Positions 8,686-17,556 of a stretch of DNA of 64,000 bases are shown in pieces. A program made the translations under genes and the position numbers. The stretch's first letter is position 1, and the number at the start of each line of letters is the position of its first letter. This DNA is from Aldehydirespirator sp965116195 (lineage in GTDB: Bacteria > Actinomycetota > Acidimicrobiia > Acidimicrobiales > Aldehydirespiratoraceae), in assembly GCA_965116195.1 (NCBI GenBank), contig OZ220491.1, forward strand, positions 496,001 through 560,000, read 5' to 3'. The notes beneath the pieces are model-generated. The model was given only the letters and a program-made list of their open reading frames with translations. It was not told where the DNA came from and did not search any database.

Positions 8686-9951
8686 TCAGCGGGCGGTCAG
8701 TGGTACGTAGTCGCGGCGTTCTGCGCCTGTGTACAGCTGCCTGGGTCGGTAGATGCGGGAGTTTTGTTCAACCAACTCGTCCCAGTGGGCCAGCCATCCC
8801 GCCGTGCGACCTATGGCAAAGAGCACGGTGAACATGTTGGAGGGAAAACCCAACGACTGATAGATGAGCCCGGAATAGAAATCAACGTTCGGGTAGAGGT
8901 GCCGACTGAGAAAGTACTCATCCGCCAGAGCCACCTCCTCCAGCTTGAGCGCTATGTCAAGCAGCGGGTTCTTGCCGATCACATCAAAAACGTCATGAGC
9001 AGCCGCCTTGATGATCACCGCCCTCGGGTCGTGGTTCTTGTAGATACGGTGACCAAAGCCCATCAACCGACGCCCCTCGCGCTTGGCGGTGGCCACGAAG
9101 TCGTCAACATTGTCATAGGAACCGATGTCGGTCAGCATGTTGATCACGGCCTCATTGGCACCGCCGTGGCTGGGGCCGTACAGGGCAGCACACGCAGCCG
9201 CAATCGCCGAGTACGGATCGGCGTGGCTTGAACCCACCACACGCATGGCGGTCGTGGAGCAGTTCTGACCATGATCGGCGTGCAGGATCAGCAACACGCG
9301 CATGGCACGCACCAGCGCATCCGGAGGCTCATACCCGCCGCCGATGTCAAACATCATCTTCAAGAAACGAGTCGGATAATCATCGGAGTTGTCGGGGAAG
9401 ATGAATGGCAAGCCCCTCGAAAAGCGGTAGGCAGCAGCAGCCAGTGTCGGCATCTTGGCGATCAGGCGGATGATCTGAGTCATGCGATTGTCGCGGTCAC
9501 CGATGTCCTTGGCCTCGGGATAGAAAGTCGAAAGGCCCGCCACCCCCGAGGTGAGCAGACCCATCGGATGGGCGTCATAGTGGAAAGCGTCAAAGATGCG
9601 CCTGCGAAAGTTCTCATGCACAAAGGTGTGCAGCGTTATCTCATCAACCCAGATATCAAGAGCCTGGCGCGTGGGCAACTCACCATGCACCAGCAGGTAC
9701 GCCACCTCGACAAAGCTGCTGTGCTCGGCCAGCTGCTCAATGGGATAGCCCCGGTATCTCAAAATGCCGGCATCACCGTCAATCTCGGCTATGGCGCTGG
9801 CTGTTCCGGCGGTCGTGGCCAGCCCGGGGTCATAGAACCAGACACCTGGAAGAACTTTGCGCCACTGCGAGGCATCCACTCCGTTGTTGACTATGGGGAT
9901 CTCGATGCTGTCCCCGGTGCGGTTGTCGGTGATGGTGACGCTCTCTGCCAT
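8686..9951 (-). CDS. gltA: Citrate synthase
   Basis: A type I-like bacterial citrate synthase of about 421 residues, catalysing condensation of acetyl-CoA and oxaloacetate at the entry of the TCA cycle. The catalytic triad is visible: His in HADHGQNCS (about residue 224), His in MGFGHRIYKN (about 299) and Asp in NVDFYSG (about 355). The C-terminal FAIGRTAGWLAHW segment is also conserved. ATG at 9951 is preferred; an in-frame TTG three codons upstream is possible. Neither has a strong ribosome binding site. Its upstream region consists of a 42-bp tandem array, so its promoter lies in or beside that array. The carboxyltransferase, LysR and aconitase genes follow on the same strand further upstream. 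Confidence 0.95.
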   Translation of the reverse strand: MAESVTITDNRTGDSIEIPIVNNGVDASQWRKVLPGVWFYDPGLATTAGTASAIAEIDGDAGILRYRGYPIEQLAEHSSFVEVAYLLVHGELPTRQALDIWVDEITLHTFVHENFRRRIFDAFHYDAHPMGLLTSGVAGLSTFYPEAKDIGDRDNRMTQIIRLIAKMPTLAAAAYRFSRGLPFIFPDNSDDYPTRFLKMMFDIGGGYEPPDALVRAMRVLLILHADHGQNCSTTAMRVVGSSHADPYSAIAAACAALYGPSHGGANEAVINMLTDIGSYDNVDDFVATAKREGRRLMGFGHRIYKNHDPRAVIIKAAAHDVFDVIGKNPLLDIALKLEEVALADEYFLSRHLYPNVDFYSGLIYQSLGFPSNMFTVLFAIGRTAGWLAHWDELVEQNSRIYRPRQLYTGAERRDYVPLTAR

Positions 9952-9984
9952 TGCGTTCAAGATTACAGGGTCACAGCGCAGAGT

Positions 9985-10580
9985 TGTCTCACGGGTTCAC
10001 GGGGGAGTGCTGTCTCACAGGGTCACAGGGCGCATCCGTGGGTGGGGTCATGCCTCTCGTTACAGGGGCAGGGTCACGGGGAAGTGTCGTGGTTGCTACC
10101 GGTGCGTGGTGCGTAACGCGGTAATGGTGGTCTCACAGGGTCACAGGGTCACAGGGTTATGTGGAGTGTCGTCTCACAGGGTCACAGGGTCACAGGGTTC
10201 ATGGGGGAGTGCTGTCTCACAGGGTCACAGGGTCACAGGGTTATGTGGAGTGTCGTCTCACAGGGTCACAGGGTCACAGGGTTCATGGGGGAGTGCTGTC
10301 TCACAGGGTCGCAGGGTCACAGGGTTCATGGGGGAGTGCTGTCTCACAGGGTCACAGGGTCACAGGGTTATGTGGAGTGTCGTCTCACAGGGTCACAGGG
10401 TCACAGGGTTCATGGGGGAGTGCTGTCTCACAGGGTCGCAGGGTCACAGGTTCATGGGGGAGTGCTGTCTCACAGGGTCGCAGGGTCACAGGTTCATGGG
10501 GGAGTGCTGTCTCACAGGGTCGCAGGGTCACAGGGTCATGGGGGAGTGCTGTCTCACAGGGTCACAGGGTCACAGGGGTC
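9985..10580. repeat. Tandem array, 41-43-bp unit rich in GGTCACAGG
   Basis: TCTCACAGGGTC starts units at 10131, 10172, 10215, 10256, 10299, 10342, 10383, 10426, 10468, 10510 and 10552, with degenerate copies back to about 9985. Inside each unit the 9-mer GGTCACAGG or GGTCGCAGG is itself repeated two or three times. Two unit types alternate irregularly, one with TTATGTGGAGTGTCG and one with TTCATGGGGGAGTGCTG. The last unit runs through the stop codon of the carboxyltransferase gene. The array occupies the whole upstream region of citrate synthase. Confidence 0.95.
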
Positions 10581-11931
10581 ACAGAGGAGTGTTGTCGTGG
10601 CGGCGTCGGGGCAGTCGCTCTCGTTTGGTCAGCAGCATCTCCAATGTGGCGCACAGCTTGCGGCGGGTGTCAGCCGGATCAATCACAGCATCAATCGCGC
10701 CACGCTCGGCAGCGATGTAGGGATTGAGCAGACGCTGCTCATAGGCCGCCTCCAGTCCGGCCCGCTCCTCGGCATCCGCGTGACGATGCAGGATCTCCAC
10801 TGCTCCCTTCGCTCCCATCACGGCGATCTCAGCGGTGGGCCACGCCAGGGCCACATCGTTGCCCATCATCTTTGAGTCCATGACGATGTAGGCACCGCCA
10901 TAGGACTTGCGCAGCGTCACGTTCACCCGTGGCACGGTGGCTCTGGCGTAGGCAAAGGCCATCTGCGCGCCGTAGCGGATCATGCCGCGCCACTCAAGGT
11001 CCTTGCCCGGGTAGAAGCCTGATGTGTCAACAAACGTGACCAGCGGAATGTTGAAGGCATCACAAAAAGCCACAAAGCGTGCGCCCTTGCGTGAGGCGGT
11101 GATGTCAAGCGTGCCGGCGAGTGTCTGCGGTTGGTTGGCGATCATCCCAACAGGCCGGCCGCCGAGCCTTGCGAAGGCAGTCACCAGATTGGAACCCCAG
11201 TAGGCCTGTGGCTCCAGCAAGACGCCGTTGTCCGCAACAGCAACAAGCACATCGGCCACGTCATAAGTACCGCCGGACTCATCGGGCAGGATGTCGCACA
11301 ACTCAGGAACCGCACGGCTGATCGGATCGTGGCAGTCCTGTTGCGGCGGGTCAACGCCGTTGTGGGCAGGCAGATAACCCAGCAACTCGGCCGCGGTCTC
11401 GGTGGCCTCGGCGGAGTCGTTTGCCAGAAAACTGGCCACGCCAGAGCGGGTGGCGTGCGTGTCAGAGCCACCCAGTGCCGCCCGGTCAACGGGCATCCCG
11501 GTGAACTCCTCCACCATCTGCGGACCCACAACAAAGGCGTAGGCATCATCAGTCATCACCACAAAGTCGGCCAGTCCCAGCAGCAGGGCCGGACCAGACA
11601 CGTTGGGACCCTCGGCCAGCACTATGACAGGTACCACCCCCGAACAGGCGACGAGTTCGCTGGCCACGGTGGCCCAGCCGTGCAGACCATCCAGACCCTC
11701 GGTGAGATCGGCACCCGACGATGCCAAACGCAACAAGATCGGCAGGCCCTGCCGGCGTGCCAGTCGGGCAGCCGCAGCCATGTCGTGACCGTCCGTCATC
11801 TTGAGAGCGCCACTCTTGTTGTGTTGGGATCCCCGGGCATCGATCTGGACCACGTTGCGCCCATCCAGCGGGGCAACGCGGATGCGCACGAAAGCCTCAG
11901 AACCCGCTCTCATGGTTAGTTCTGCGGTCAT
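10579..11931 (-). CDS. Acyl-CoA carboxylase carboxyltransferase (beta) subunit
   Basis: A 450-residue carboxyltransferase of the AccD/PccB/MmdA crotonase-fold family. It transfers CO2 from carboxybiotin to acetyl-CoA, propionyl-CoA or a related acyl-CoA. Visible features are an N-terminal half with GPALLLGLADFVVM and a GVASFLAND segment (the usual H-x-x-SGVA region), and a C-terminal half with VTFVDTSGFYPG, RKSYGGAYIVM and AWPTAEIAVMGAKGAVEI. The last two line the active site. It is about 50-70 residues shorter at the N-terminus than typical subunits. No biotin carboxylase gene is in the window, so the substrate and partner are unknown. The final codons and stop (10579) fall inside the neighbouring tandem array. 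Confidence 0.88.
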   Translation of the reverse strand: MTAELTMRAGSEAFVRIRVAPLDGRNVVQIDARGSQHNKSGALKMTDGHDMAAAARLARRQGLPILLRLASSGADLTEGLDGLHGWATVASELVACSGVVPVIVLAEGPNVSGPALLLGLADFVVMTDDAYAFVVGPQMVEEFTGMPVDRAALGGSDTHATRSGVASFLANDSAEATETAAELLGYLPAHNGVDPPQQDCHDPISRAVPELCDILPDESGGTYDVADVLVAVADNGVLLEPQAYWGSNLVTAFARLGGRPVGMIANQPQTLAGTLDITASRKGARFVAFCDAFNIPLVTFVDTSGFYPGKDLEWRGMIRYGAQMAFAYARATVPRVNVTLRKSYGGAYIVMDSKMMGNDVALAWPTAEIAVMGAKGAVEILHRHADAEERAGLEAAYEQRLLNPYIAAERGAIDAVIDPADTRRKLCATLEMLLTKRERLPRRRHDNTPL

Positions 11932-12023
11932 CTCCGCATCCGTGTTGTCGGCGGTGTTCGCGGTGTTGGCGGTGTCGTCAGCCGTAGTTGAGTCTTCTGA
12001 TCCCGGGGGACTGGCCGGCTGTG

Positions 12024-12427
12024 GTCATTGCCTGGGGTCATTGTGGTGTCGCGGCTGTTGTGAAGGTGTTGCTGCTGTCGGGGATTGGGTTGGTTGCGGT
12101 CATTGCCTGGGGTCATCAGGGTGTTGCGGCTGTTGTGAAGGTGTTGCTGCTGTCGGGGATTGGGTTGGTTGCGGTCGTTGTCTGGGTCATTGTTGTGTCG
12201 CGGATGTTGTGGAGTGTCGCTGCTGGTGGGAACTGGGTTGGTTGTGGTTGTTGCCTGGGGTCATTGTTGTGTCGCGGATGTTGTGGAAGGACCGGTGCTG
12301 TCGGGAACTGGGTTGGCTGTGGCTGTTGCCTGGGGCCATCAAGGGATCGCGGGTGTTGTCGATAGAACTCTGCTGGTGGGGATTGGTCGGCTGTGGTTGT
12401 TGTCTGGGGTCATTGTGGGGTTGGTTG
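12024..12427. repeat. Tandem array, about 75-bp unit, 5-6 copies
   Basis: GTCATTGCCTGGGGTCAT and variants recur at 12024, 12099, 12174, about 12247, about 12322 and about 12395, a step of 73-76 bp. Each unit includes a GGGATTGGGTTGG or GGAACTGGGTTGG block. The array fills the gap between the LysR stop and the carboxyltransferase start, both on the minus strand, and so contains any promoter the carboxyltransferase has. Apparent long plus-strand frames here are repeat artefacts. Confidence 0.9.
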
Positions 12428-13387
12428 TCATTGTGAAGTGTCGCTGTCGGGATGGTAGGGATTGTTGTGAAGCTGGGGTCGTTCCAGATGGATATGGGGC
12501 TGGTTCCGGGCTTCGGCTCCGACGATATTGCCGATCATCTCGGCCACCGCTCGCGGCGGTGCTGACGGTGCGATACGCCGGTTCCTGGCAAGCCCGACGC
12601 TGCGTGCACCGACCTGGCTGAGTGCCACTGTGCGCCAACCACCCTGCGGAACTCCGTGCGTGGCACTGGCAGGTAGCAGCGCCGGTGCAAGTCCCGAAAA
12701 GGCCAGCGCGGCCAACAGCAGCAAACCATCAATCTCGGCCTGGACTGCCAGTTGGACATGGACTCGCTGCGCGTCAGCATCAATCTCGTCACGGAATGCC
12801 GTGCCCTTGGGCGGCAGCAGCAGCTGATGACGGGCCAACTCGCTGAGACTTATCTGATCGTGATCAGCCAACTCGTGGTGTTCGGGCGCGATCACCACCC
12901 GATCCTCGCTGAACAGCACTTCAGATTCGATGTCGGGATCATCAACAGGCAGGTTCACCACCGCCAGATCAATGAGGTTGCGAACCAGCAGGGGCACCAG
13001 CGACGAAGTGGTGGCATCCACCACGATCACCTTCAGGTTTGGATGCAGACGCTCCGAATCCGACAGCAGCAGCGGAACGATCCAACGGGCCGTAGTACCG
13101 ATGACCCCGATACGCACAGTGCCGACCAGATCAGAGTTCATTGAGACGATATCCTCCGAGATGGCCTGCAGCTCGCGTCGGATGCGTCTTGCCCGGTCTG
13201 CAACAAGTTGTCCTTCAGGGGTGAGGCTGCGACGTGATCTGTCAATGAGCGTTGCCCCGACCTCAGCCTCAAGTCGGGAGATGCGGGTTGACACGTTTGA
13301 CTGCACAGTGTGCAGAGCCCGGGCTGCCGCCGAAAAACTGGCGTGTTCGGCGACCGCGAGCAACGCATTCAGCTGCCTCAGATCCAT
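12428..13387 (-). CDS. LysR-family transcriptional regulator
   Basis: A 319-residue LysR-type regulator. The N-terminal winged helix-turn-helix (residues about 1-60) has the family pattern MDLRQLNALLAVAEHASFS, AAARALHTVQSNVSTRISRL and GATLIDRSRR. It is followed by a linker helix and a two-lobed effector-binding domain beginning GTVRIGVIGT (about 90). Proteins of this type bind an inverted repeat near their own promoter and at adjacent targets, and respond to a small metabolite. Its position between aconitase and the carboxyltransferase/citrate synthase genes suggests control of central carbon or acyl-CoA metabolism, but this is inference. The last 30 residues are low-complexity and run into the neighbouring repeat array. 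ATG at 13387. Confidence 0.9.
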   Translation of the reverse strand: MDLRQLNALLAVAEHASFSAAARALHTVQSNVSTRISRLEAEVGATLIDRSRRSLTPEGQLVADRARRIRRELQAISEDIVSMNSDLVGTVRIGVIGTTARWIVPLLLSDSERLHPNLKVIVVDATTSSLVPLLVRNLIDLAVVNLPVDDPDIESEVLFSEDRVVIAPEHHELADHDQISLSELARHQLLLPPKGTAFRDEIDADAQRVHVQLAVQAEIDGLLLLAALAFSGLAPALLPASATHGVPQGGWRTVALSQVGARSVGLARNRRIAPSAPPRAVAEMIGNIVGAEARNQPHIHLERPQLHNNPYHPDSDTSQ

Positions 13388-13396
13388 CGCAAAAAA

Positions 13397-13411
13397 CGAT
13401 AGCAGTTATCG
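13397..13411 (-). promoter_or_regulatory. Inverted repeat upstream of the LysR start, possible autoregulatory site
   Basis: CGATA-GCAGT-TATCG is a perfect 5-bp inverted repeat with a 5-base spacer, ending 10 bases upstream of the LysR ATG. LysR proteins usually bind dyads of about 15 bp of the T-N11-A type near their own start. The position fits autorepression; the assignment is inference. Confidence 0.35.
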
Positions 13412-13522
13412 ATTCAAACTGTTGCGCTGATGCATCTTTTTGTTTGCGTTTACGTTACGCTATGCGCAGTTCGAGTTTGACAAGGCGCTTATACCCCTCC
13501 GGCGCAGAGCAAACCGAACACG

Positions 13523-13557
13523 CTTGAGTCCCATACCCCCCAAAATAGCGACTCAAG
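13523..13557. other. Hairpin-forming inverted repeat
   Basis: CTTGAGTC (13523-13530) and GACTCAAG (13550-13557) are perfect 8-bp arms with a 19-base loop, in the gap between aconitase and the LysR gene. It may act with the stronger hairpin just to its right in ending aconitase transcription. Confidence 0.4.
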
Positions 13558-13564
13558 TATCAGA

Positions 13565-13600
13565 TGAAGCGGCTGGTCTCCCCCAAGGTCAGCCGCTTCA
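13565..13600. terminator. Strong hairpin between aconitase and LysR, probable terminator
   Basis: TGAAGCGGCTG (13565-13575) and CAGCCGCTTCA (13590-13600) are perfect 11-bp arms around a 14-base loop. On the plus strand they are followed by TCTTGTTTG. On the minus strand, the direction of aconitase transcription, the following bases are only moderately T-rich. It is the best terminator-like structure in this gap, but its working direction is uncertain. Confidence 0.5.
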
Positions 13601-13620
13601 GTCTTGTTTGGGCCGTGCTC

Positions 13621-13795
13621 TGTTTGGGTTTGGGAGCCTGCTGAAGCCACAGTGCCTAAGCCCGCTTGACAGTTGACTTGACTTCCGTTCTTGTGTGGTC
13701 TCATCAGTGCTGCCTGCTGAAGCCACAGTGCCTAAGCCCTTGAACAAGAAGACTGCTGATGACCTTTTGTTTGGGTTTGGGAGCCTGCTGAAGCC
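13621..13795. repeat. Mosaic direct repeats between LysR and aconitase
   Basis: TTGGGAGCCTGCTGAAGCC occurs near 13630 and 13777, and GCCTGCTGAAGCCACAGTGC occurs near 13636 and 13712. The copies are spaced irregularly, unlike the clean arrays elsewhere. The whole gap 13388-13832 holds no gene; besides this it contains the hairpins and the LysR upstream dyad. Confidence 0.75.
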
Positions 13796-13832
13796 GAACG
13801 CTGCGCTGTCCTCGTTAGCTGTGCCCGGAAAA

Positions 13833-16124
13833 CTAGCTGTGGACAGAAGATCTGCGGATGAGGTTCAGTGCGCTGCCGGCACGGAACCACTTGATCTGCT
13901 CGTGGCTGAGCGTATGCAGGCCGTCAAAAGCCCACACTGCGCCGTCCGGCGGGGTCACCTCGATCCTCACGGGACGTTCGGGCGCAAGGTCAACCAAACC
14001 ACGCACGGCAATCCTGTCGGCTTCACCGATCCGCTCATAGTCAGCAGGATCAGCAAAGGTCAAAGCCAGGATGCCCTGCTTTTTGAGGTTGGTTTCGTGG
14101 ATGCGGGCAAAACTGCGGGCCAACACCATCACACAGCCACGAAAACGCGGTTCCATGGCGGCGTGCTCCCGGCTGGAACCCTCACCGGTGTTGGAGTCAC
14201 CGACAAACACCCAGCCACGTCCGGCGGCGTGGTACTCGCGGGCAATCTCGGGCAGGGACTGGATCTCGCCTGTGAGTTGGTTGCGACCACTGCCCACCTC
14301 ATAGCCGTCAAAAGCGTTGACGACACCCAGGTAGAGGTTGCCCGAGATGTTCTCCAGGTGGCCCCGGTAGCGCAGCCACGGCCCAGCGGCCGAGATGTGG
14401 TCGGTGGTGCATTTGCCCCGGGCCTTGGCAATCACCAGCAGATCCTCAAAATCCTCCCCGTCCCAGGGATCAAAAGGCTCAAGCAACTGGAGGCGTTGCG
14501 AGTCCGCAGACACGAACACCTCCACGCCGGTTGCGTCAACGGGAGGAGCCTCAAACGTGTCAACGCCCGGATCAAAGCCGTCGGCGGGCAACTCGACACC
14601 TCGGGGTTCGGCCAGTGCAACCGCCTCGCCCTGCGTGTTGGTCAGGGTCTCGTTGACCGGATCGAAGTCCACTGTGCCGGCCAGCGCCAGCGCTATCACC
14701 GTCTCGGGTGAAGTCACAAAAGCCAAAGTGGCAGCATCGCCGTCGTTGCGCTTGGGAAAGTTGCGGTTGTAGGAGGTGACGATCACGTTGGGCTGCCCCG
14801 GGACGTGACCCTCCTCGTCTGAGCGGTCCCACTGACCTATACAGGGCCCACAGGCATTCGCCAGAACCGTGGCACCCAGAGCCTCAAAGTCGGCCATCAG
14901 CCCGTCGCGCACAATGGTGGCACGGATCTGCTCGGATCCGGGGGTCACCAACAGCCGGGTACGTGCCCGCAGGCCCTTGGAAGCGGCATCGCGTGCTATC
15001 GACGCAGCCCTGGTGATGTCCTCATAAGAAGAGTTCGTGCAGCTGCCGATGAGCGCGGCACTGATCTGCAGCGGCCAGTCGTTCTGTCGGGCCTCATCGC
15101 CCAGCGCAGCCACAGGCCGAGCCAGATCCGGGGTGTGGGGGCCGTTGATGTGGGGGCTGAGCGTGTTGAGATCAATCTCCACAACCCGGTCATAGAAGCG
15201 CTCCGGGTCACGCTCGGTCTCGGGGTCACCGCACAGGTGATGGCCTATGGCGTCGGCCAGATCGGCTGTGTCTGTGCGTCCGGTGGCGCGGAGGTAGCGG
15301 CCCATCGATTCGTCGTAGTCAAAGACTGACGTTGTGGCACCTATCTCGGCACCCATGTTGCAGATCGTGGCCTTGCCTGTGGCGCTCAACGAGCGGGCAC
15401 CCGAACCGAAGTACTCAACGATGGCACCGGTTCCGCCCGCCACCGTGAGAATGTCCGCCACTTTGAGGATCACGTCTTTGGGGGCTGACCAACCACTGAG
15501 ATTGCCGGTGAGGTGAACACCGATGAGTTCGGGCCAACGGACGTTCCACGGGAACCCGGTCATCACGTCCACAGCGTCAGCACCGCCCACGCCCACCGCC
15601 AGCATGGCCAATCCGCCGGCGTTGGGTGTGTGGCTGTCAGTGCCGATCATCATCCCGCCGGGAAATGCGTAGTTCTCCAGCACAACCTGGTGGATTATGC
15701 CGCTGCCCGGCTTCCAGAACCCGGCACCGTAGCGGGCGCTCACAGTGCGCAGAAACTCATACACCTCATCGTTGCCGGAAAGCGCCGCCATCAGGTCACG
15801 CTTGGCGTCGTTGCGAGCAATGATCAGGTGATCGCAGTGCGTGGTGGTCGGTACCTGCACCTGGTCAAGTCCGGCAGTCATGAACTGGAGCCAGGCCATC
15901 TGTGCGGTTGCATCCTGCATGGCGACCCGGTCAGGTCGCAGGTTCACATACGTGACACCACGGTCAAAAGTGCCGGTCTCGGTGGGGTCGAGATGGTTGA
16001 CAAGAATCTTCTCGGCCAGGGTCAGGGGCCGTGCGAAGTTCTGGCGAGCCTGCCCGATCCGTTCATCCAACGTGGCGTACACGCTTTCGACCAACTCAAT
16101 CGGGGTACTCGCAAACACAGCCAT
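13833..16124 (-). CDS. Aconitate hydratase, mitochondrial-type length
   Basis: A 763-residue aconitase that interconverts citrate and isocitrate using a [4Fe-4S] cluster. The cluster Cys residues are visible in IGSCTNSS (about residue 361) and NACGPCIGQW (about 423-430). Other family marks are MIGTDSHTPNAGG (about 168), the swivel-domain DNTGEGSSREHA-like segment (GDSNTGEGSSREHAAMEP) and RSFARIHETNLKKQGIL. The length fits mitochondrial-type aconitase rather than the roughly 900-residue AcnA/IRP form usual in actinobacteria. ATG at 16124. Together with citrate synthase on the same strand and AceK upstream, it fits a TCA-cycle neighbourhood. Confidence 0.93.
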   Translation of the reverse strand: MAVFASTPIELVESVYATLDERIGQARQNFARPLTLAEKILVNHLDPTETGTFDRGVTYVNLRPDRVAMQDATAQMAWLQFMTAGLDQVQVPTTTHCDHLIIARNDAKRDLMAALSGNDEVYEFLRTVSARYGAGFWKPGSGIIHQVVLENYAFPGGMMIGTDSHTPNAGGLAMLAVGVGGADAVDVMTGFPWNVRWPELIGVHLTGNLSGWSAPKDVILKVADILTVAGGTGAIVEYFGSGARSLSATGKATICNMGAEIGATTSVFDYDESMGRYLRATGRTDTADLADAIGHHLCGDPETERDPERFYDRVVEIDLNTLSPHINGPHTPDLARPVAALGDEARQNDWPLQISAALIGSCTNSSYEDITRAASIARDAASKGLRARTRLLVTPGSEQIRATIVRDGLMADFEALGATVLANACGPCIGQWDRSDEEGHVPGQPNVIVTSYNRNFPKRNDGDAATLAFVTSPETVIALALAGTVDFDPVNETLTNTQGEAVALAEPRGVELPADGFDPGVDTFEAPPVDATGVEVFVSADSQRLQLLEPFDPWDGEDFEDLLVIAKARGKCTTDHISAAGPWLRYRGHLENISGNLYLGVVNAFDGYEVGSGRNQLTGEIQSLPEIAREYHAAGRGWVFVGDSNTGEGSSREHAAMEPRFRGCVMVLARSFARIHETNLKKQGILALTFADPADYERIGEADRIAVRGLVDLAPERPVRIEVTPPDGAVWAFDGLHTLSHEQIKWFRAGSALNLIRRSSVHS

Positions 16125-16139
16125 GACATCAAGCCTACG

Positions 16140-16361
16140 GCCAGTTGCCCGCCGTCACGGGCACGGACCGGAGTTGGACGCTTCCACCGTTCAGGCGTGA
16201 GGCAGTTGCCCGGTATCACGAGCACAGGCGCTGCGACCTGCTGTTGAGCACCCGAGCACCACAAACGCAGCAGTCCAGGGGCGGCTTGCACATGTTGTGG
16301 CGATTTGGTTTGGTGGGTGGAGCGAGCAGCAGTTCAGGGGCGCTGCTGAGTGTTGTGGTTG
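16140..16361. repeat. Imperfect repeats between aconitase and PlsC
   Basis: CAGTTGCCCG followed by TCACG-GCAC occurs near 16142 and 16203, about 61 bp apart. GTTGTGG motifs recur near 16293 and 16353. No gene is seen in this 237-bp gap. Confidence 0.5.
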
Positions 16362-17315
16362 TTACACGTTGGGCCAGGTGCGTTGCTGGCGGGTCTGCTG
16401 ACGTGGTTGGTGGTTGAGTGCCCACTGGCGACGCCAAGCCCCGGAGGGGGGGCCGGTCAGCGTGCCACTGGTGCCCGCGTGGGCTCGTTTGCGAGCCGAA
16501 TACCAGTCGCTGCTGGCCTCGTCCGCCAGGGCTGCCACAGCTGCCTCGATGCGGGCCGCAAACCGGGGTGCCCGTTCGCCGAAAGCTGGTGTCATGGGCA
16601 CACCGAAGGTCACGGACGCTTCCCCGGCCTGTGGCAATCTGCGGCCCTTGCGCCAGATGACGCCGGTGCCGCGCACACAGATGGGCACCACAGCAACCCC
16701 GCAGCGCAGCGACAGGTAGGCGGCACCGCCCCGGAAAGGCTGACCCCAGCCGTCGGGGCTGCGTCCACCCTCCGGATAGATCAGCAGACTCCAGCCGTCG
16801 TCAATGAGGCTGGCAGCCAGATCAGCAGAGCGGCGACCGATGCGGGCACGTTCAATGGGGATTGCGCCGATGACCAGGGCAGCGGTGGTGCCGCTCAGGC
16901 GGTTGGCGAAGAAGTAGTCAGCGGCTGCGCCCACCACGGTCCTGTGGCGCAGGTGTTCGGGGATTGACGTGAGCAACAGGGGTGTGTCGATGTGGCTGTG
17001 ATGATTGGCGACAAAGATCACCGGCCCGTTGAGTTCGCTGAGACGGTCGGTGCCGTAACGCCGTGGACTGGCCAGCACCTGCACCATGACCCGCATCGGG
17101 CCCTCCACGATGGCGGCTCGACACATGCGAGCCGGCCAGCGGCGTGCCCATGTCGTGTCGAAGCCGGCACCGGTACGGTTCGGTGTTGCCACAGGATCCA
17201 CGCCTCTTGGGACTGTCGGGGGTCGCAGGGGAAACGAACGAGCCCGCCAGGTGCGCAACGGCGACGGCATGCGCCTGCCCAGCTGCGTCAGGCCGAGGTC
17301 ATGAGCGATGCCCAT
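16362..17315 (-). CDS. 1-acyl-sn-glycerol-3-phosphate acyltransferase family (PlsC-like)
   Basis: A 317-residue protein with the glycerolipid acyltransferase motifs: NHHSHID (about residue 100, the H-x4-D catalytic motif) and YPEGGRSPDG (about 175, acceptor-phosphate binding). A VVPICVRGTG segment follows. The family transfers an acyl chain to lysophosphatidate or a related acceptor at the cytoplasmic membrane. The N-terminal 80 residues are Arg/Pro-rich and not conserved. The C-terminal 50 residues (QPRQQTRQQRTW-like) look low-complexity and run towards repetitive DNA. Downstream of the LarA-like/reductase pair on the same strand, it may belong to one lipid-related gene set. Confidence 0.85.
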   Translation of the reverse strand: MGIAHDLGLTQLGRRMPSPLRTWRARSFPLRPPTVPRGVDPVATPNRTGAGFDTTWARRWPARMCRAAIVEGPMRVMVQVLASPRRYGTDRLSELNGPVIFVANHHSHIDTPLLLTSIPEHLRHRTVVGAAADYFFANRLSGTTAALVIGAIPIERARIGRRSADLAASLIDDGWSLLIYPEGGRSPDGWGQPFRGGAAYLSLRCGVAVVPICVRGTGVIWRKGRRLPQAGEASVTFGVPMTPAFGERAPRFAARIEAAVAALADEASSDWYSARKRAHAGTSGTLTGPPSGAWRRQWALNHQPRQQTRQQRTWPNV

Positions 17316-17556
17316 CAGGTCACGCCCACGATCCTCGTGTCAACAACGCGGCTCGAATCTGGGTCACAAGTCTGCATACCCAAATCCGGCTGGCAATAAC
17401 ATGGTAATGACACGGAATCTACGCAGATGCCGATGTCGGCTTGCCGTAGCCGTTCACAAAGACGCGTACATATCGGCGTGGCAATGGCACGTAATTGACG
17501 CAGATGCCGAATGTCGGCGGTTGGCTCGGGTCAGGTTCACGCAACATCACGCAACA
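17316..17556. repeat. Imperfect repeat pair between PlsC and the LarA-like gene
   Basis: GACGCAGATGCCGA-ATGTCGG and a close variant occur near 17422 and 17497, within two diverged blocks of about 75 bp. GCAACATCAC is repeated directly near 17541 and 17551. No gene is seen. Confidence 0.5.

Noticed and set aside
8320..9231. Plus-strand repeat protein beginning with 20-residue units
   Set aside because: It reads through the 60-bp non-coding array and then antisense through citrate synthase.
9857..10875. Plus-strand proteins made of GSQGHRV-type repeats
   Set aside because: Three overlapping frames are all open because the unit has few stops; they are products of the 42-bp array and antisense of real genes.
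11801..12621. Plus-strand Gly/Cys/Leu-rich proteins
   Set aside because: They are translations of the 75-bp array and antisense of the LysR gene, with no domain.
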